From Chloroflexota bacterium (GTDB lineage Bacteria > Chloroflexota > Anaerolineae > Aggregatilineales > Phototrophicaceae): a stretch of 22,791 nucleotides of DNA. The stretch's first letter is position 1, and every line of letters begins with the position of its first letter. Location of the stretch: assembly GCA_003242205.1 (NCBI GenBank), contig QGUR01000024.1, positions 1-22,791 of the forward strand, read 5' to 3'. Position numbers and translations under genes: made by a program. Of the stretch, positions 15,678 through 22,791 are shown one piece after another. The notes below the pieces were generated by a model. That model did not search any database. It had not been told where the DNA came from and worked only from the letters and a program-made list of their open reading frames with translations.

Positions 15678-16247
15678 ATGGGCAAGTGGTTGCGGTTAAA
15701 CACAATTGACCGCCGCAAGGGTTTCGTTGCCGGATTGATCGGCGGGGCGGTGGGCGTTCTCGTGATGCAGGCCTACTGGCGCATACTGCCTCAGGATGCT
15801 TTCGACTGGCTTCCTCATAGCCGGGAACCCGTAGAGGCAGCACGGAAACTACCCGCAATTGAACCGCTTTTGGGGCGTCGCTACCTGCCCGATGAGGCTG
15901 CTGCCGTCGCCGTGGGCCGGACTGTCTATCGCCTCATTACCGGACGCCAGCCGCGTTCGCTGGAAGAACGCGATCGCCTGCGATGGCTCGTGTTATGGGC
16001 ATGGGGACTGGGCAGCGGTGTTGCGTATGGCGCGACGCGCACAACCACGCGCCCGCGAGACTTGGCGGGAGGTTTCTTTTACGGGTTGCGCCTGTGGTTT
16101 GGTGATACGGTGCTAGCCGGGTTGCTGGGCCTGAAGCCGGACCCACGCCAGTGGCCGCTGCGCGAGCATCTCCTCTGGCTGACCACGCATTGGGTTTACA
16201 CCTTCGTCACCACACAGGTCACGCGCCTGCTGTACCGGGCGCTTTAG
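15678..16247 (+). CDS. small integral membrane protein, DUF1440/YagU-like
   Basis: 189 residues beginning MGKWLRLNTIDRRKGFVAG. Hydrophobic segments lie at about 16-33 (VAGLIGGAVGVLVMQAYW), 100-122 (LRWLVLWAWGLGSGVAYG), 128-150 and 165-185. The glycine-rich first helix followed by a soluble loop, and the paired helices WAWGLGSGVAYGATRTTTR and GGFFYGLRLWFGDTVLAGLLGL, recall the YagU/DUF1440 membrane family, whose role is unknown; I make that match from memory with moderate confidence. No catalytic motif is visible. The 200-bp upstream gap contains its strong ribosome site but no clear promoter. Its last 29 bp overlap the convergent acetyltransferase gene. Confidence 0.7.
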   Translation: MGKWLRLNTIDRRKGFVAGLIGGAVGVLVMQAYWRILPQDAFDWLPHSREPVEAARKLPAIEPLLGRRYLPDEAAAVAVGRTVYRLITGRQPRSLEERDRLRWLVLWAWGLGSGVAYGATRTTTRPRDLAGGFFYGLRLWFGDTVLAGLLGLKPDPRQWPLREHLLWLTTHWVYTFVTTQVTRLLYRAL

Positions 16248-17133
16248 AGTGCAGATGGATCATCCAGACCGGCAGGTCATAGCCGTTGCGCCGGAAACCG
16301 AAGCGTTCGTACAACCGCTGCGAGCGTGTATTGCTCTCCTGCGTGTTGACGGTCATACTGCGGATGCCGCGCCGCGCCAGGCGCTCGATCAGGTCGGCCA
16401 GCAGGACGCCGCCAATGCCCTGACCCTGCGCTTTCGGATCAATTGCCAACCGCGCGAGATGCGCGCTTTCCAGAGACAGGGTTGTTAACTGGTAGCCCAG
16501 AATTTGGCCGTTGCGCAGTGCAACGGTGCTGAGCGACGCGATCCGTTCTGCCCGGCGTAACTCGATGAGCGATAGCTGCCACGGAGGTTCGAACGCTGCC
16601 TGGTCGATCTCGGCGATTCTCGGTATGTCGGTCGGGTGAATGAGGCGCAGGTATAGATCGTCTTTGTCCACCGCGCCGGGTGGCTTAAACCCGCGCCGCA
16701 GCGTTACGATTTCCTCGGCGTGATAGAAGCCAAGTTCCTGAAGATAGCGAATAATCCAGTCGCGCAGAACAAGCACGGCGACCGTCTCGATTCCCTCGGC
16801 CAGCAGGATTGGCACGAGGTGCTGCCACAATGCCGTGATGACGGGCTGCGCCGGTATATCGTCGGTGACGGCCGCCAGCCGTATCCAGCAGGTCGCGTTG
16901 AGCGGTTCCGATGTCGCAATCAGCCCCACGATGCGATTGCCCGACCACGCCAGCAGTATCGGCGCTGCCTGCCGGTCGAGCCAGTGATCGGTATCATGCC
17001 AGTCCAGATGGCTGTGAGAGTGGTAGTTGGCATAGAGCAGGTCGCGGGCATCGTTTCGATAGCGCCGTTCGTAGGCGCTAACGCGCACCGAATCGTCACC
17101 GGCAGGCTGGGAATTGGGCGAGCGTTTCATCAT
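16219..17133 (-). CDS. tandem GNAT-domain acetyltransferase
   Basis: 304 residues containing two N-acetyltransferase folds in series. The second (about 160-295) is RimI-like and complete: LYLRLIHPTDIPRIAEIDQAAF, LARLAIDPKAQGQGIGGVLL with the acetyl-CoA pyrophosphate loop QGQGIGG (236-242), VNTQESNTRSQRLYERFGF and a C-terminal strand. The first (about 15-150) has the fold outline (ILLAWSGNRIVGLIATSEP, LRDWIIRYLQELGFYHAEE) but no Q/RxxGxG/A loop, so it is probably structural. The substrate may be a protein N-terminus or small molecule; it is not readable. The start ATG overlaps the stop of the DnaC-like gene (ATGA), so it is the last gene of the dnaB operon as seen here, which suggests but does not prove a link to replication proteins. 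A second ATG at 17128-17130 follows immediately. Confidence 0.85.
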   Translation of the reverse strand: MMKRSPNSQPAGDDSVRVSAYERRYRNDARDLLYANYHSHSHLDWHDTDHWLDRQAAPILLAWSGNRIVGLIATSEPLNATCWIRLAAVTDDIPAQPVITALWQHLVPILLAEGIETVAVLVLRDWIIRYLQELGFYHAEEIVTLRRGFKPPGAVDKDDLYLRLIHPTDIPRIAEIDQAAFEPPWQLSLIELRRAERIASLSTVALRNGQILGYQLTTLSLESAHLARLAIDPKAQGQGIGGVLLADLIERLARRGIRSMTVNTQESNTRSQRLYERFGFRRNGYDLPVWMIHLHSKAPGTAGA

Positions 17134-18485
17134 TTACGATAGAGGCGACTCACATAAGCCGGGGCGGTGATCGCGAACACCATGCACCGCCGCCGGTCCA
17201 GCAGGCGGCTGCGAATGCGCGCGTCCAACTCTTCGACCGGTTTAGCGGTCGTCATGACGGTCGGCAAGCGCGCCACGTAGCGATGATTGATGATCTGAAA
17301 CAGCTTTTCCTTGGCCCACGGCGTCGCGCTCTCAGTGCCCAGATCGTCCAGAAAGAGCACACTGGCATTACGCACGGCCTGGAACCGCCCTTCGAAAGTC
17401 GTCGTCGTGCCGGGGTTGTAGGTCATACGCAGGTAGTCGAGCAGGTCTGGCACGGTGACAAAGACTACTTCGGTTCCGCGCTGCTGCAACTCGTTGGCGA
17501 TGGCCGCCGCCAGATGCGTTTTGCCCGAACCGTAAGCGCCCATGAATACCAGCCAGTCCTGCGGTGATTGGGCATAGCTGCGCGCTACGGCCAGCGCGCG
17601 CTCCAGATTTTGCCGGTCCTCCGGCACGGCGTTGGTGCTGACATCGAAGTTGTCGAATGTCATGTCGCTGTACAGCGTCAGGTTGGAGAGGCGGTCGCGC
17701 TGGCTTTGAACGGGCGTGCGAAAGTCGGGCGCGGTGATCCTGACGCGGTGGATCATGCTTTCGTCCAGCAGACGGCTTCGAACGCGCGGGTCGAGCATGT
17801 CGAGATCGGCGTTGGTCGTAATGACCGTCGGCATACGGCGGCTGTAGCGGTAGTTCAGTAGCTGGAACATCTTTTCCTGCGCCCAGTGACTCGGGTTCTC
17901 GACACCGAGGTCGTCGAGGATGAGCAGCGGCGCATTACGCACCCGGTCGAACATCTCGTCGTAGCCGATTTCCGACGACGGGCCGTAAGTGCCGCGCAGG
18001 TGGTCGAGGAGGTCGGGCGATGTGATGAACAGCACCGTATCGCCCATTTCCAGCCGGGCGTTGCCAACCGCCGCCGCCAGATGCGTCTTGCCGCAGCCGT
18101 ACGTGCCTTCCAACAACAGCCAGCCATCCGGGTTTTCGGCATACGCCATGGCGATCTTCAGCGCGGTTCGCAGCGACTGTTGCTGCGCCGGCGTCCACAT
18201 CGGCAGGTCGGTCTGGAAGGTGTCGAAGACCTTGTCGGACAGATTGCTCAGATTGCTCAGCTTACGCAGTTTTTCCTGCCGCTCGTTGTCGAGGTTGACG
18301 CGATAATTCGGGCAGCGGAACAGCTTGCCGAAGTTCGGGTCGCCAACCGGCAAGTCATAGCGCACAACGCCCATGCCGCCGCATAGAGAGGGCAGGCCAC
18401 AAAGCGGACACGGCTGCTGGTCTGTATCGTCCGGTTCAGTGCTCGATGAAATCGGCGTATTTGCCGGAGACGTATCGTCTCCCAT
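17130..18485 (-). CDS. double DnaC/IstB-type ATPase, probable helicase loader
   Basis: One 451-residue chain carries two consecutive DnaC-like AAA+ domains. Before them is a cysteine cluster (C26, C29, C35, C58: CPLC, LC, RCPN) that probably binds zinc. Domain 1 (about 85-255): Walker A GTYGCGKT (127-134), Walker B LLILDDLG (187-194), sensor-1 TTN (223-225), arginine finger RVRSRLLD (234-241). Domain 2 (about 272-445): Walker A GAYGSGKT (316-323), Walker B VLFLDDLG (376-383), RIRSRLLD (423-430), but the sensor-1 Asn is replaced (TTAKP). The two halves are clearly alike, so this is an internal duplication. DnaC-type proteins load the DnaB helicase onto DNA, and dnaB is two genes upstream. I chose ATG 18485; an in-frame ATG at 18590 would lie 155 bp inside the preceding gene. 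Overlap with that gene is 50 bp and the following gene overlaps by ATGA. Confidence 0.88.
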   Translation of the reverse strand: MGDDTSPANTPISSSTEPDDTDQQPCPLCGLPSLCGGMGVVRYDLPVGDPNFGKLFRCPNYRVNLDNERQEKLRKLSNLSNLSDKVFDTFQTDLPMWTPAQQQSLRTALKIAMAYAENPDGWLLLEGTYGCGKTHLAAAVGNARLEMGDTVLFITSPDLLDHLRGTYGPSSEIGYDEMFDRVRNAPLLILDDLGVENPSHWAQEKMFQLLNYRYSRRMPTVITTNADLDMLDPRVRSRLLDESMIHRVRITAPDFRTPVQSQRDRLSNLTLYSDMTFDNFDVSTNAVPEDRQNLERALAVARSYAQSPQDWLVFMGAYGSGKTHLAAAIANELQQRGTEVVFVTVPDLLDYLRMTYNPGTTTTFEGRFQAVRNASVLFLDDLGTESATPWAKEKLFQIINHRYVARLPTVMTTAKPVEELDARIRSRLLDRRRCMVFAITAPAYVSRLYRK

Positions 18486-19152
18486 CGGGTGGTTGAACAG
18501 ACTTTTCAGTGGCTTCACGGGCTTTCCCTTCTGCGCGCCAGCGTTCAAGCACGGCGAGGATATAGCGCCAGCTTCGCGCGTTGCTTTCAACAGCCACGCG
18601 CACCGCCTCTTCCAGCCAGTGCTGTGGGTATTCCTGCTGCGCGTCTTTCAGTGCGTCGGCGATCATCGGCGTCAGGGGGCCGATATTGTCTTCATAAAGC
18701 TGAAAAATATTCGGACGTTCCGGCAAAATTTCGATCGGATTATCGCCATCCGTAGGGCGCCACTCGCCCGCTTCGATCTGCTGGACGGCGACGCGCCCCA
18801 GAGCGGTATTCACAAAATACAGGCGATCGTTTTGGTTCTTCAGTTTAATGTCAGCGCACAACAGCGTGCCGCGTTCGACGGCTTTTTCCAGTGCCAGATC
18901 GAGCGTTTCTTCCGGCGGGCTGTCGGGGCGCGCTGACGCCAGCCCGCGCATCAGCGTGGCATCGCTGGCGAAGTCGCGGCGGCGCAGGTATCGAAACCGG
19001 CCTTCCTTCTGGTACAACGCCCAGAAGCAGAAGAGCGTTACTTTCAACTCGCACAGATCGTCAATCAGCGGCAGCAGTTCGCTGAAGAATGCCGCCGGCA
19101 GTGGCGTCACTTTACCATTCTGCTTCAGGAAACCACCAAACTTTTCGGTCAT
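18436..19152 (-). CDS. DnaD-domain replication protein
   Basis: 238 residues. The C-terminal DnaD/DnaB2 domain (about 147-208) is recognisable: NIFQLYEDNIGPLTPMIADA, then WLEEAVRVAVESNARSW and YILAVLERWRAEG, which fits the YxxxIxxxW-type motif (Y197, V201, W205). The N-terminal 1-130 is mostly helical with an LCELKVTLFCFWALY segment consistent with the winged-helix domain of DnaD. In Firmicutes DnaD acts with DnaB and the loader during primosome assembly at oriC. Here it stands between the replicative helicase and a DnaC-type loader, a strong context. Its ATG overlaps the dnaB stop (ATGA, 19149-19152) and needs no separate ribosome site. Confidence 0.85.
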   Translation of the reverse strand: MTEKFGGFLKQNGKVTPLPAAFFSELLPLIDDLCELKVTLFCFWALYQKEGRFRYLRRRDFASDATLMRGLASARPDSPPEETLDLALEKAVERGTLLCADIKLKNQNDRLYFVNTALGRVAVQQIEAGEWRPTDGDNPIEILPERPNIFQLYEDNIGPLTPMIADALKDAQQEYPQHWLEEAVRVAVESNARSWRYILAVLERWRAEGKAREATEKSVQPPDGRRYVSGKYADFIEH

Positions 19153-21827
19153 AGGTTACTCAGGTCAATGGATTGGGTCCGCGCGTCAGAGAATTTTGTC
19201 AGCGATTTTTCAAAATGTAACTGTACAACGCCTGTTGGACCGTTGCGGTGCTTGGCTACGATGATGTCGGCCCGGTTCGGAAATTCGGTCGCTTCGTTGT
19301 AGACAACATCACGATACAGGAATAGCACGAGGTCACTATCCTGCTCGATGCTGTTGTGGACGACGATATCATTGGCAACGAAGCTGTGTAGGCCGGGTAC
19401 GGTAAGGTCGTAGACGTCCGTTTCGCCATCCGGCTCAATCGAAACAATGGTGTCCCAATAGACATCGCTTCTGGCAAGCGCTCGAATCGGTTCAGATTTG
19501 ACTATCTCTCCAAGACGCACTGCTCGTTCCCGGCTGACGTTCTGTTTGTATAGACTTGTCCCACAATAAGCATTGCCCAGTTGTGCCTGCATTGCCCGTG
19601 TTGTAATTCCATGCGCCTGCATCGCCGGAATTGCGTGAAGTTTCCATACTTCGCGTGGGATAACGTCACGATTTGTGTTTTCGGTATGCGTGTCCAGATA
19701 CTCCTGGACCAACTTGAGCATCTCTTGACGGCGAGTGCCAACCGCTCCTATCTGTTGGACGAATAGGGCGAGATCGGCTGCTCCCGAAATCAATACGTGG
19801 AACTGATCACGCCCCCTGCTCCCCTGTGGCACAGCCTTGATGCGCGCATTGATGCCAAACCGAAGTAAGAGGGACTGGATATCCTGGGCCAGACGCGCGC
19901 TGCTCGTCGCATAGTAGATCGCAGGGTAGTGACTTTTTGACATTTTCTTTAGAGCGATACAACCATCCGTTGCCCACAGATGGCGCAGAAAAACGGCAAT
20001 TGCAGGAGCGGGTTGAGCAAAGACTTTGTCAGGCACGACCTTCTCATGGGCGCGGAGGCCGAAACAACCATATCTTTCCAGCCACACGCGTACAGGATTG
20101 CGTACGCCATGAGTCAGATGTTGTGTTGGAGCAAGAAACACCTGATACCATGAGCGGCCTGCTTCCGGATGAATACGTGGTCGTAGCGTATCCCCAAAAA
20201 CATCCGTGGCCAGACTAACGACCGTTTCGGCAAGCTCTGGCTCTTTTGTTGTGTACTGAATAGCATGAGTTGGCAGGGTGCAGCCGTCGCCAATGAGGTG
20301 TCCCAGAAGCGCGAGTTCAGCATCGCTCATTGTCTGAGCGGTAGGGCCGTTCAGCTTGCGAGGAACCGCAATGGATTCGTTGATCGCCAGTTCATCCAGA
20401 CGCTTCCATCCGGAAATTGTCAGGAATTTGTGATTGGCCGTTGCGCGAATGGTGCGGCCAAGTTTCGTCGTCAGGCGATATACGGGTTTGACGCCGGTGC
20501 AGAACGCGCGCTCGACCGGAGCCGGTTCGAGCTTATAGGCGCTGTCGTCAATGCCAAGGACGGTAAAACCGCTGGTCCCGTTTAGCGATCGGATCGGCAC
20601 ATATTGTCCGCTGTCGGGCAGATAAACCAGCGTGTCGCCAGCCAGACAACCGGATTCGCGCAGGTCGCTAAGCTGCGGGCGCTTGTCCTGCCGCTGCTCA
20701 ACCGCACGTGACAACTGTGCCGCCGAAAAGACCGGCACATTCAGTTCACGCGCCAATTCCTTGATGCTGCGGCTGATATAGCTGATTTCCTGAACGCGGT
20801 TGTTCTCATATTGCCCGCCCGCGCTCATCAATTGCATGTAGTCGATGATGACGAGATCCAGACCGAATTCATGCGCCAAACGGCGACACTTGGTTCGCAT
20901 TTGCAGCGGCGTCAGCGCAGGCGTATCGTCGATGAAAATCGGCAGGTTGGCAAGGCGTCCCGTTGCCTGAACAAAGCGCGACCACTCACGCTGGTCGAGT
21001 TGGCCGAGGCGCAGGCGCTGCGTGTTGATGCCGGTTTCCATCGACACCAAACGTTGTGTGATCTGCTCGTAGCCCATTTCCATCGTGAAGATGGCAATAC
21101 GCGCGCCGAGCTTGGCCGTGTTGAGGGCGACAGACAAAAGAAAGCTCGTTTTACCCATTCCCGGCCGGCCGGCGAAGATCAGCAGGTCGGAGCGTTGCAG
21201 ACCGCCGAGCAGTTCGTCCAGATCGCGGAATCCGGTCGGCAGGCCGAGCGGCTCGTCCTGATGTTGCATCAGGTGTTCGATGCGGTCGAAGTAGTCGCTG
21301 ACGGCCTCGCGCATGGGGATGATGTCGCGGCGCAGGTTGCGTTCGGTCACGCTGAAGAGCTTGGATTCCGCCTCGTCGGTGACCTTCTCAATCGGCAGTT
21401 CTTCGTCCATCGCCAGCGACTTGATCTCGTCGGCGGCGGCGAGCAGGCGGCGGCGAATGGCGGCGCGCTCGACGATGCGGCCATAGACCTCAGCGTGCAT
21501 CGACGTCGGCATGGCGTTCATGAGCTGCGTCAGGTAGGCCGGACCGCCAATTTCCGCCAGCCGTCCAAGCGCGCGCAACTCTTCCTGCACCGTCAGATAG
21601 TCTATGCTTTCGTTGCGCTCGCTGATGCGCCCCAGCGCTTCCCAGATATAGGCGTGGCGCAGAATGAAGAAATCTTCGGGTTTCAGGAAAGACGCGACCG
21701 CCAGATACGCTTCGGGGTTCACCAGCACGGCCCCAATGACAGCCTCTTCGGCTTCCTGACTATAGGGAACCTGCCCGGACAGAATTGACTGGTTGCCACT
21801 GCGTGTCGGCGAAATCGGGTTCGTCAT
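19149..21827 (-). CDS. dnaB: replicative DNA helicase DnaB, interrupted by an intein
   Basis: This is the hexameric 5'-3' helicase at the replication fork. Before splicing it has 892 residues; without the intein 460, a normal DnaB length. The N-terminal domain (about 20-125) begins PYSQEAEEAVIGAVLVNPEA. The RecA-like motor has Walker A AGRPGMGKT (219-227), TMEMGYEQITQRL, Walker B LVIIDYMQL (325-333) and the H4 region RPQLSDLRESG, where the intein enters; the extein continues SIEQDSDLVLFLYRD and IVAKHRNGPTG. An AGGTG lies 5 bases before the ATG. Extein GC in sampled lines is about 67-73%, the intein about 45-55%. Splicing is needed for function because the insertion is in the ATPase/DNA-binding core. 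It heads a coupled operon with the DnaD-like and DnaC-like genes. Confidence 0.97.
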   Translation of the reverse strand: MTNPISPTRSGNQSILSGQVPYSQEAEEAVIGAVLVNPEAYLAVASFLKPEDFFILRHAYIWEALGRISERNESIDYLTVQEELRALGRLAEIGGPAYLTQLMNAMPTSMHAEVYGRIVERAAIRRRLLAAADEIKSLAMDEELPIEKVTDEAESKLFSVTERNLRRDIIPMREAVSDYFDRIEHLMQHQDEPLGLPTGFRDLDELLGGLQRSDLLIFAGRPGMGKTSFLLSVALNTAKLGARIAIFTMEMGYEQITQRLVSMETGINTQRLRLGQLDQREWSRFVQATGRLANLPIFIDDTPALTPLQMRTKCRRLAHEFGLDLVIIDYMQLMSAGGQYENNRVQEISYISRSIKELARELNVPVFSAAQLSRAVEQRQDKRPQLSDLRESGCLAGDTLVYLPDSGQYVPIRSLNGTSGFTVLGIDDSAYKLEPAPVERAFCTGVKPVYRLTTKLGRTIRATANHKFLTISGWKRLDELAINESIAVPRKLNGPTAQTMSDAELALLGHLIGDGCTLPTHAIQYTTKEPELAETVVSLATDVFGDTLRPRIHPEAGRSWYQVFLAPTQHLTHGVRNPVRVWLERYGCFGLRAHEKVVPDKVFAQPAPAIAVFLRHLWATDGCIALKKMSKSHYPAIYYATSSARLAQDIQSLLLRFGINARIKAVPQGSRGRDQFHVLISGAADLALFVQQIGAVGTRRQEMLKLVQEYLDTHTENTNRDVIPREVWKLHAIPAMQAHGITTRAMQAQLGNAYCGTSLYKQNVSRERAVRLGEIVKSEPIRALARSDVYWDTIVSIEPDGETDVYDLTVPGLHSFVANDIVVHNSIEQDSDLVLFLYRDVVYNEATEFPNRADIIVAKHRNGPTGVVQLHFEKSLTKFSDARTQSIDLSNL
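19353..20648 (-). mobile_element. DnaB intein with LAGLIDADG (DOD) homing endonuclease
   Basis: 432 codons in frame within dnaB (protein residues 394-825), at the site between DLRESG and SIEQ known for cyanobacterial DnaB inteins. The splicing blocks are complete: Cys1 in CLAGDTLVYL, block B TANH (463-466), block F VYDLTVPGLHSF and block G VANDIVVHN ending in His-Asn, with Ser as the +1 extein residue. Between blocks B and F lie two dodecapeptide motifs, LLGHLIGDG (507-515, D514) and FLRHLWATDGC (613-623, D620), each with its acidic residue, so the endonuclease looks intact. Lower GC than the flanking extein supports horizontal acquisition. An intact endonuclease suggests recent invasion or ongoing homing (inference). 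Confidence 0.95.
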
Positions 21828-21937
21828 CGGTCACCTGGTGTTATAGAAACGAAACGGCGCGCAAAAGGCGCACCGAGTCGAAACGGGCATCCAGGCCATC
21901 TCCCGCTCGGACGATGGCTTGTGCTCATATGCTGCTC

Positions 21938-21966
21938 AAAAAGAGACCGAAGATTACTCGTCTTCG
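21938..21966 (-). terminator. possible weak terminator after the BFN gene
   Basis: On the minus strand CGAAGA (21961-21966) pairs with TCTTCG (21948-21953) around a 7-nt loop that contains the BFN stop codon. A T5 run follows 5 bases later (21938-21942). The stem is short and AT-containing, so termination would be partial and some transcripts may run into dnaB. Confidence 0.3.
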
Positions 21967-22472
21967 TCGTCGAGGTCGTCCAGATCGAGCGTGTTGACGA
22001 AGTCCTGAAACGCGCTAAGACGGCCTTCATCGACCTCATCATCGCGTGCGGGCGCTTCGGCCTCCACATCTTCGTCTGGCTCAATGGCTGCCTTGTCCAT
22101 CACCACATCGGCCACGAAAATCGGCACTTTGGCGCGTACCGCCAGTGCAATGGCATCGCTGGGGCGGGAATCCACTTCGATCTGCCGGCCATTGACGTCG
22201 ACGACGATACGCGCGTAGTAGACGTCGTTACGCAGATCGTTGATGAGGATATGAACGATCTTTCCGCCCAGTTCGCGGACGACAGACTTGAGAAGATCGT
22301 GCGTCAGGGGGCGCTGCGGCGGCATTTCCTGCAATTCGATGGTGATCGCATCCGCCTCGCACGGGCCAATCCAGATCGGTAGGTAGCGGTCGCCATTACT
22401 GTCCTTCAGCACAACAATGCGGTGCTGCGACATCAGGCTCACGCGAATGCTGTCAATAATTACCTCGATCAT
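21954..22472 (-). CDS. bifunctional nuclease (BFN/DUF151) domain protein
   Basis: 172 residues from ATG 22472 (MIEVIIDSIRVSLMSQHRIVV), which is where the BFN domain normally begins; the in-frame ATG at 22511 would add residues lying on the promoter and leader. The domain (about 1-130) shows VVLKDSNGDRYLPIWIGPCEADAI, RPLTHDLLKSVVRELGGKI and EVDSRPSDAIALAVRAKVPIFVA, the family core. The tail (about 131-172) is strongly acidic, ending DLDDLDDEDE. BFN proteins have been described as DNases/RNases in plants and as a structural fold in Thermotoga; the bacterial role is unsettled. It sits 126 bp upstream of dnaB on the same strand, though with its own promoter. Confidence 0.9.
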   Translation of the reverse strand: MIEVIIDSIRVSLMSQHRIVVLKDSNGDRYLPIWIGPCEADAITIELQEMPPQRPLTHDLLKSVVRELGGKIVHILINDLRNDVYYARIVVDVNGRQIEVDSRPSDAIALAVRAKVPIFVADVVMDKAAIEPDEDVEAEAPARDDEVDEGRLSAFQDFVNTLDLDDLDDEDE

Positions 22473-22791
22473 TTGCGTTCTACTTCCAACCCCTCGGCAC
22501 CCGTGTTTCACTCATCGGCCAGATACTGGGCATTATACACCTAACGACTCGCACAGGGCAAAGAGAAAGTGGGCGTCATCGAAGCGCAGGTAGGTGTAAC
22601 TCTGTCTAACGGTAGCGCAATTTCGCCGGTTTGGAAAGACCATGACGGACACATCCACTCAGTTTCGCGCAGACGATCTATACGAGCGCGGGCGAAGATG
22701 GTTCAAGGCGCCAAGGCGCGGAACAATAGCGCGATGCCGGGAAAGGTTCCGGGATTGTTATTTTTCCGGTTTGGTATGTGTTTGCGCTTTT
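22473..22791. other. 319-bp right-end region, no certain gene
   Basis: Apart from the BFN promoter, the only candidate is a plus-strand frame from ATG 22642, open for 50 codons to the edge, beginning MTDTSTQFRADDLYERGRR, with GGAAAG 3-4 bases before the ATG. The opening could be a TPR-type N-terminus, but after about codon 23 the residues (Arg/Cys-rich) do not look coding, so either it is chance or a frameshift follows. An imperfect hairpin with a GGAA/TTCC core (about 22738-22755) followed by a T-rich stretch resembles a weak plus-strand terminator. Confidence 0.3.
22532..22561 (-). promoter_or_regulatory. probable promoter of the BFN gene
   Basis: On the minus strand TTGCCC (22556-22561), 18 bp, and a perfect TATAAT (22532-22537). 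Transcription would start near 22525, about 53 nt before the BFN start. It may also serve the dnaB operon by readthrough. Confidence 0.55.

Noticed and set aside
18486..18590. Upstream start for the DnaC-like gene at 18590
   Set aside because: It would add 35 residues lying within the DnaD-like gene and without a ribosome site; the chosen start already includes the cysteine cluster.
20811..21788. 325-codon plus-strand frame opposite dnaB
   Set aside because: It is the antisense of the DnaB N-extein, with no domain, ribosome site or independent support.
1..22791. tRNA, rRNA, CRISPR arrays, insertion sequences
   Set aside because: None was recognised by eye: no regularly spaced direct repeats, no transposase gene and no cloverleaf-like CCA-ended segments in the gaps. 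A covariance-model scan would settle small RNAs.

Overview
The window (about 22.8 kb, GC-rich overall) reads like chromosome from a free-living heterotrophic bacterium, most likely a Chloroflexota (Anaerolineae-like) member. That placement is inference from gene content: an intein-bearing dnaB followed by DnaD- and DnaC-type genes, a standalone BFN-domain protein, an arabinofuranosidase under a LacI regulator, and an archaeal-style sugar-phosphate nucleotidyltransferase. I saw no rRNA, tRNA, CRISPR array, insertion sequence or phage module.

Layout. (1) 1-3674 is a sugar-utilisation locus. A truncated extracellular sugar-binding protein gene and a GH51 alpha-L-arabinofuranosidase lie on the minus strand, divergent from a LacI-type regulator. 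Their shared 250-bp intergenic region carries overlapping back-to-back promoters and a perfect 9-bp inverted repeat over the regulator's start site. (2) 3796-4719 is pdxS (PLP synthase) without pdxT beside it. (3) 4911-9322 (plus) holds a sugar-1-phosphate nucleotidyltransferase with a left-handed beta-helix, a phosphomannomutase/phosphoglucomutase, a PIG-L deacetylase and a Mug-type DNA glycosylase whose start overlaps the PIG-L stop. The first two could make a sugar phosphate and activate it to an NDP-sugar. (4) 9407-14344 holds an AI-2E/PerM-family membrane protein, a ketol-acid reductoisomerase-like protein that has lost several catalytic residues (minus), a small lipoprotein, and the helicase RecD2. 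(5) 14272-16247 holds two membrane proteins of unknown function, the first with lower GC and an unusual 5' end. (6) 16219-22472 (minus) runs BFN nuclease, then dnaB with an intein, dnaD-like, a tandem two-AAA DnaC-like gene, and a double GNAT acetyltransferase.

The most interesting part is the replication cluster at 17130-21827. The replicative helicase DnaB is interrupted at its DLRESG/SIEQ site by a 432-residue intein that still has splicing and endonuclease motifs. It is translationally coupled (ATGA overlap) to a DnaD-domain protein, followed by a protein with two consecutive DnaC/IstB-type ATPase domains on one chain, itself coupled by ATGA to the acetyltransferase. This looks like a helicase-loading module in which the loader is an intramolecular duplication. 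Other points worth a second look are the KARI-like probable non-enzyme, the Mug homologue without the usual motif-1 asparagine, the ATG-TAA at the head of the membrane-protein gene, and a protein-like antisense stretch at 6213-6572.
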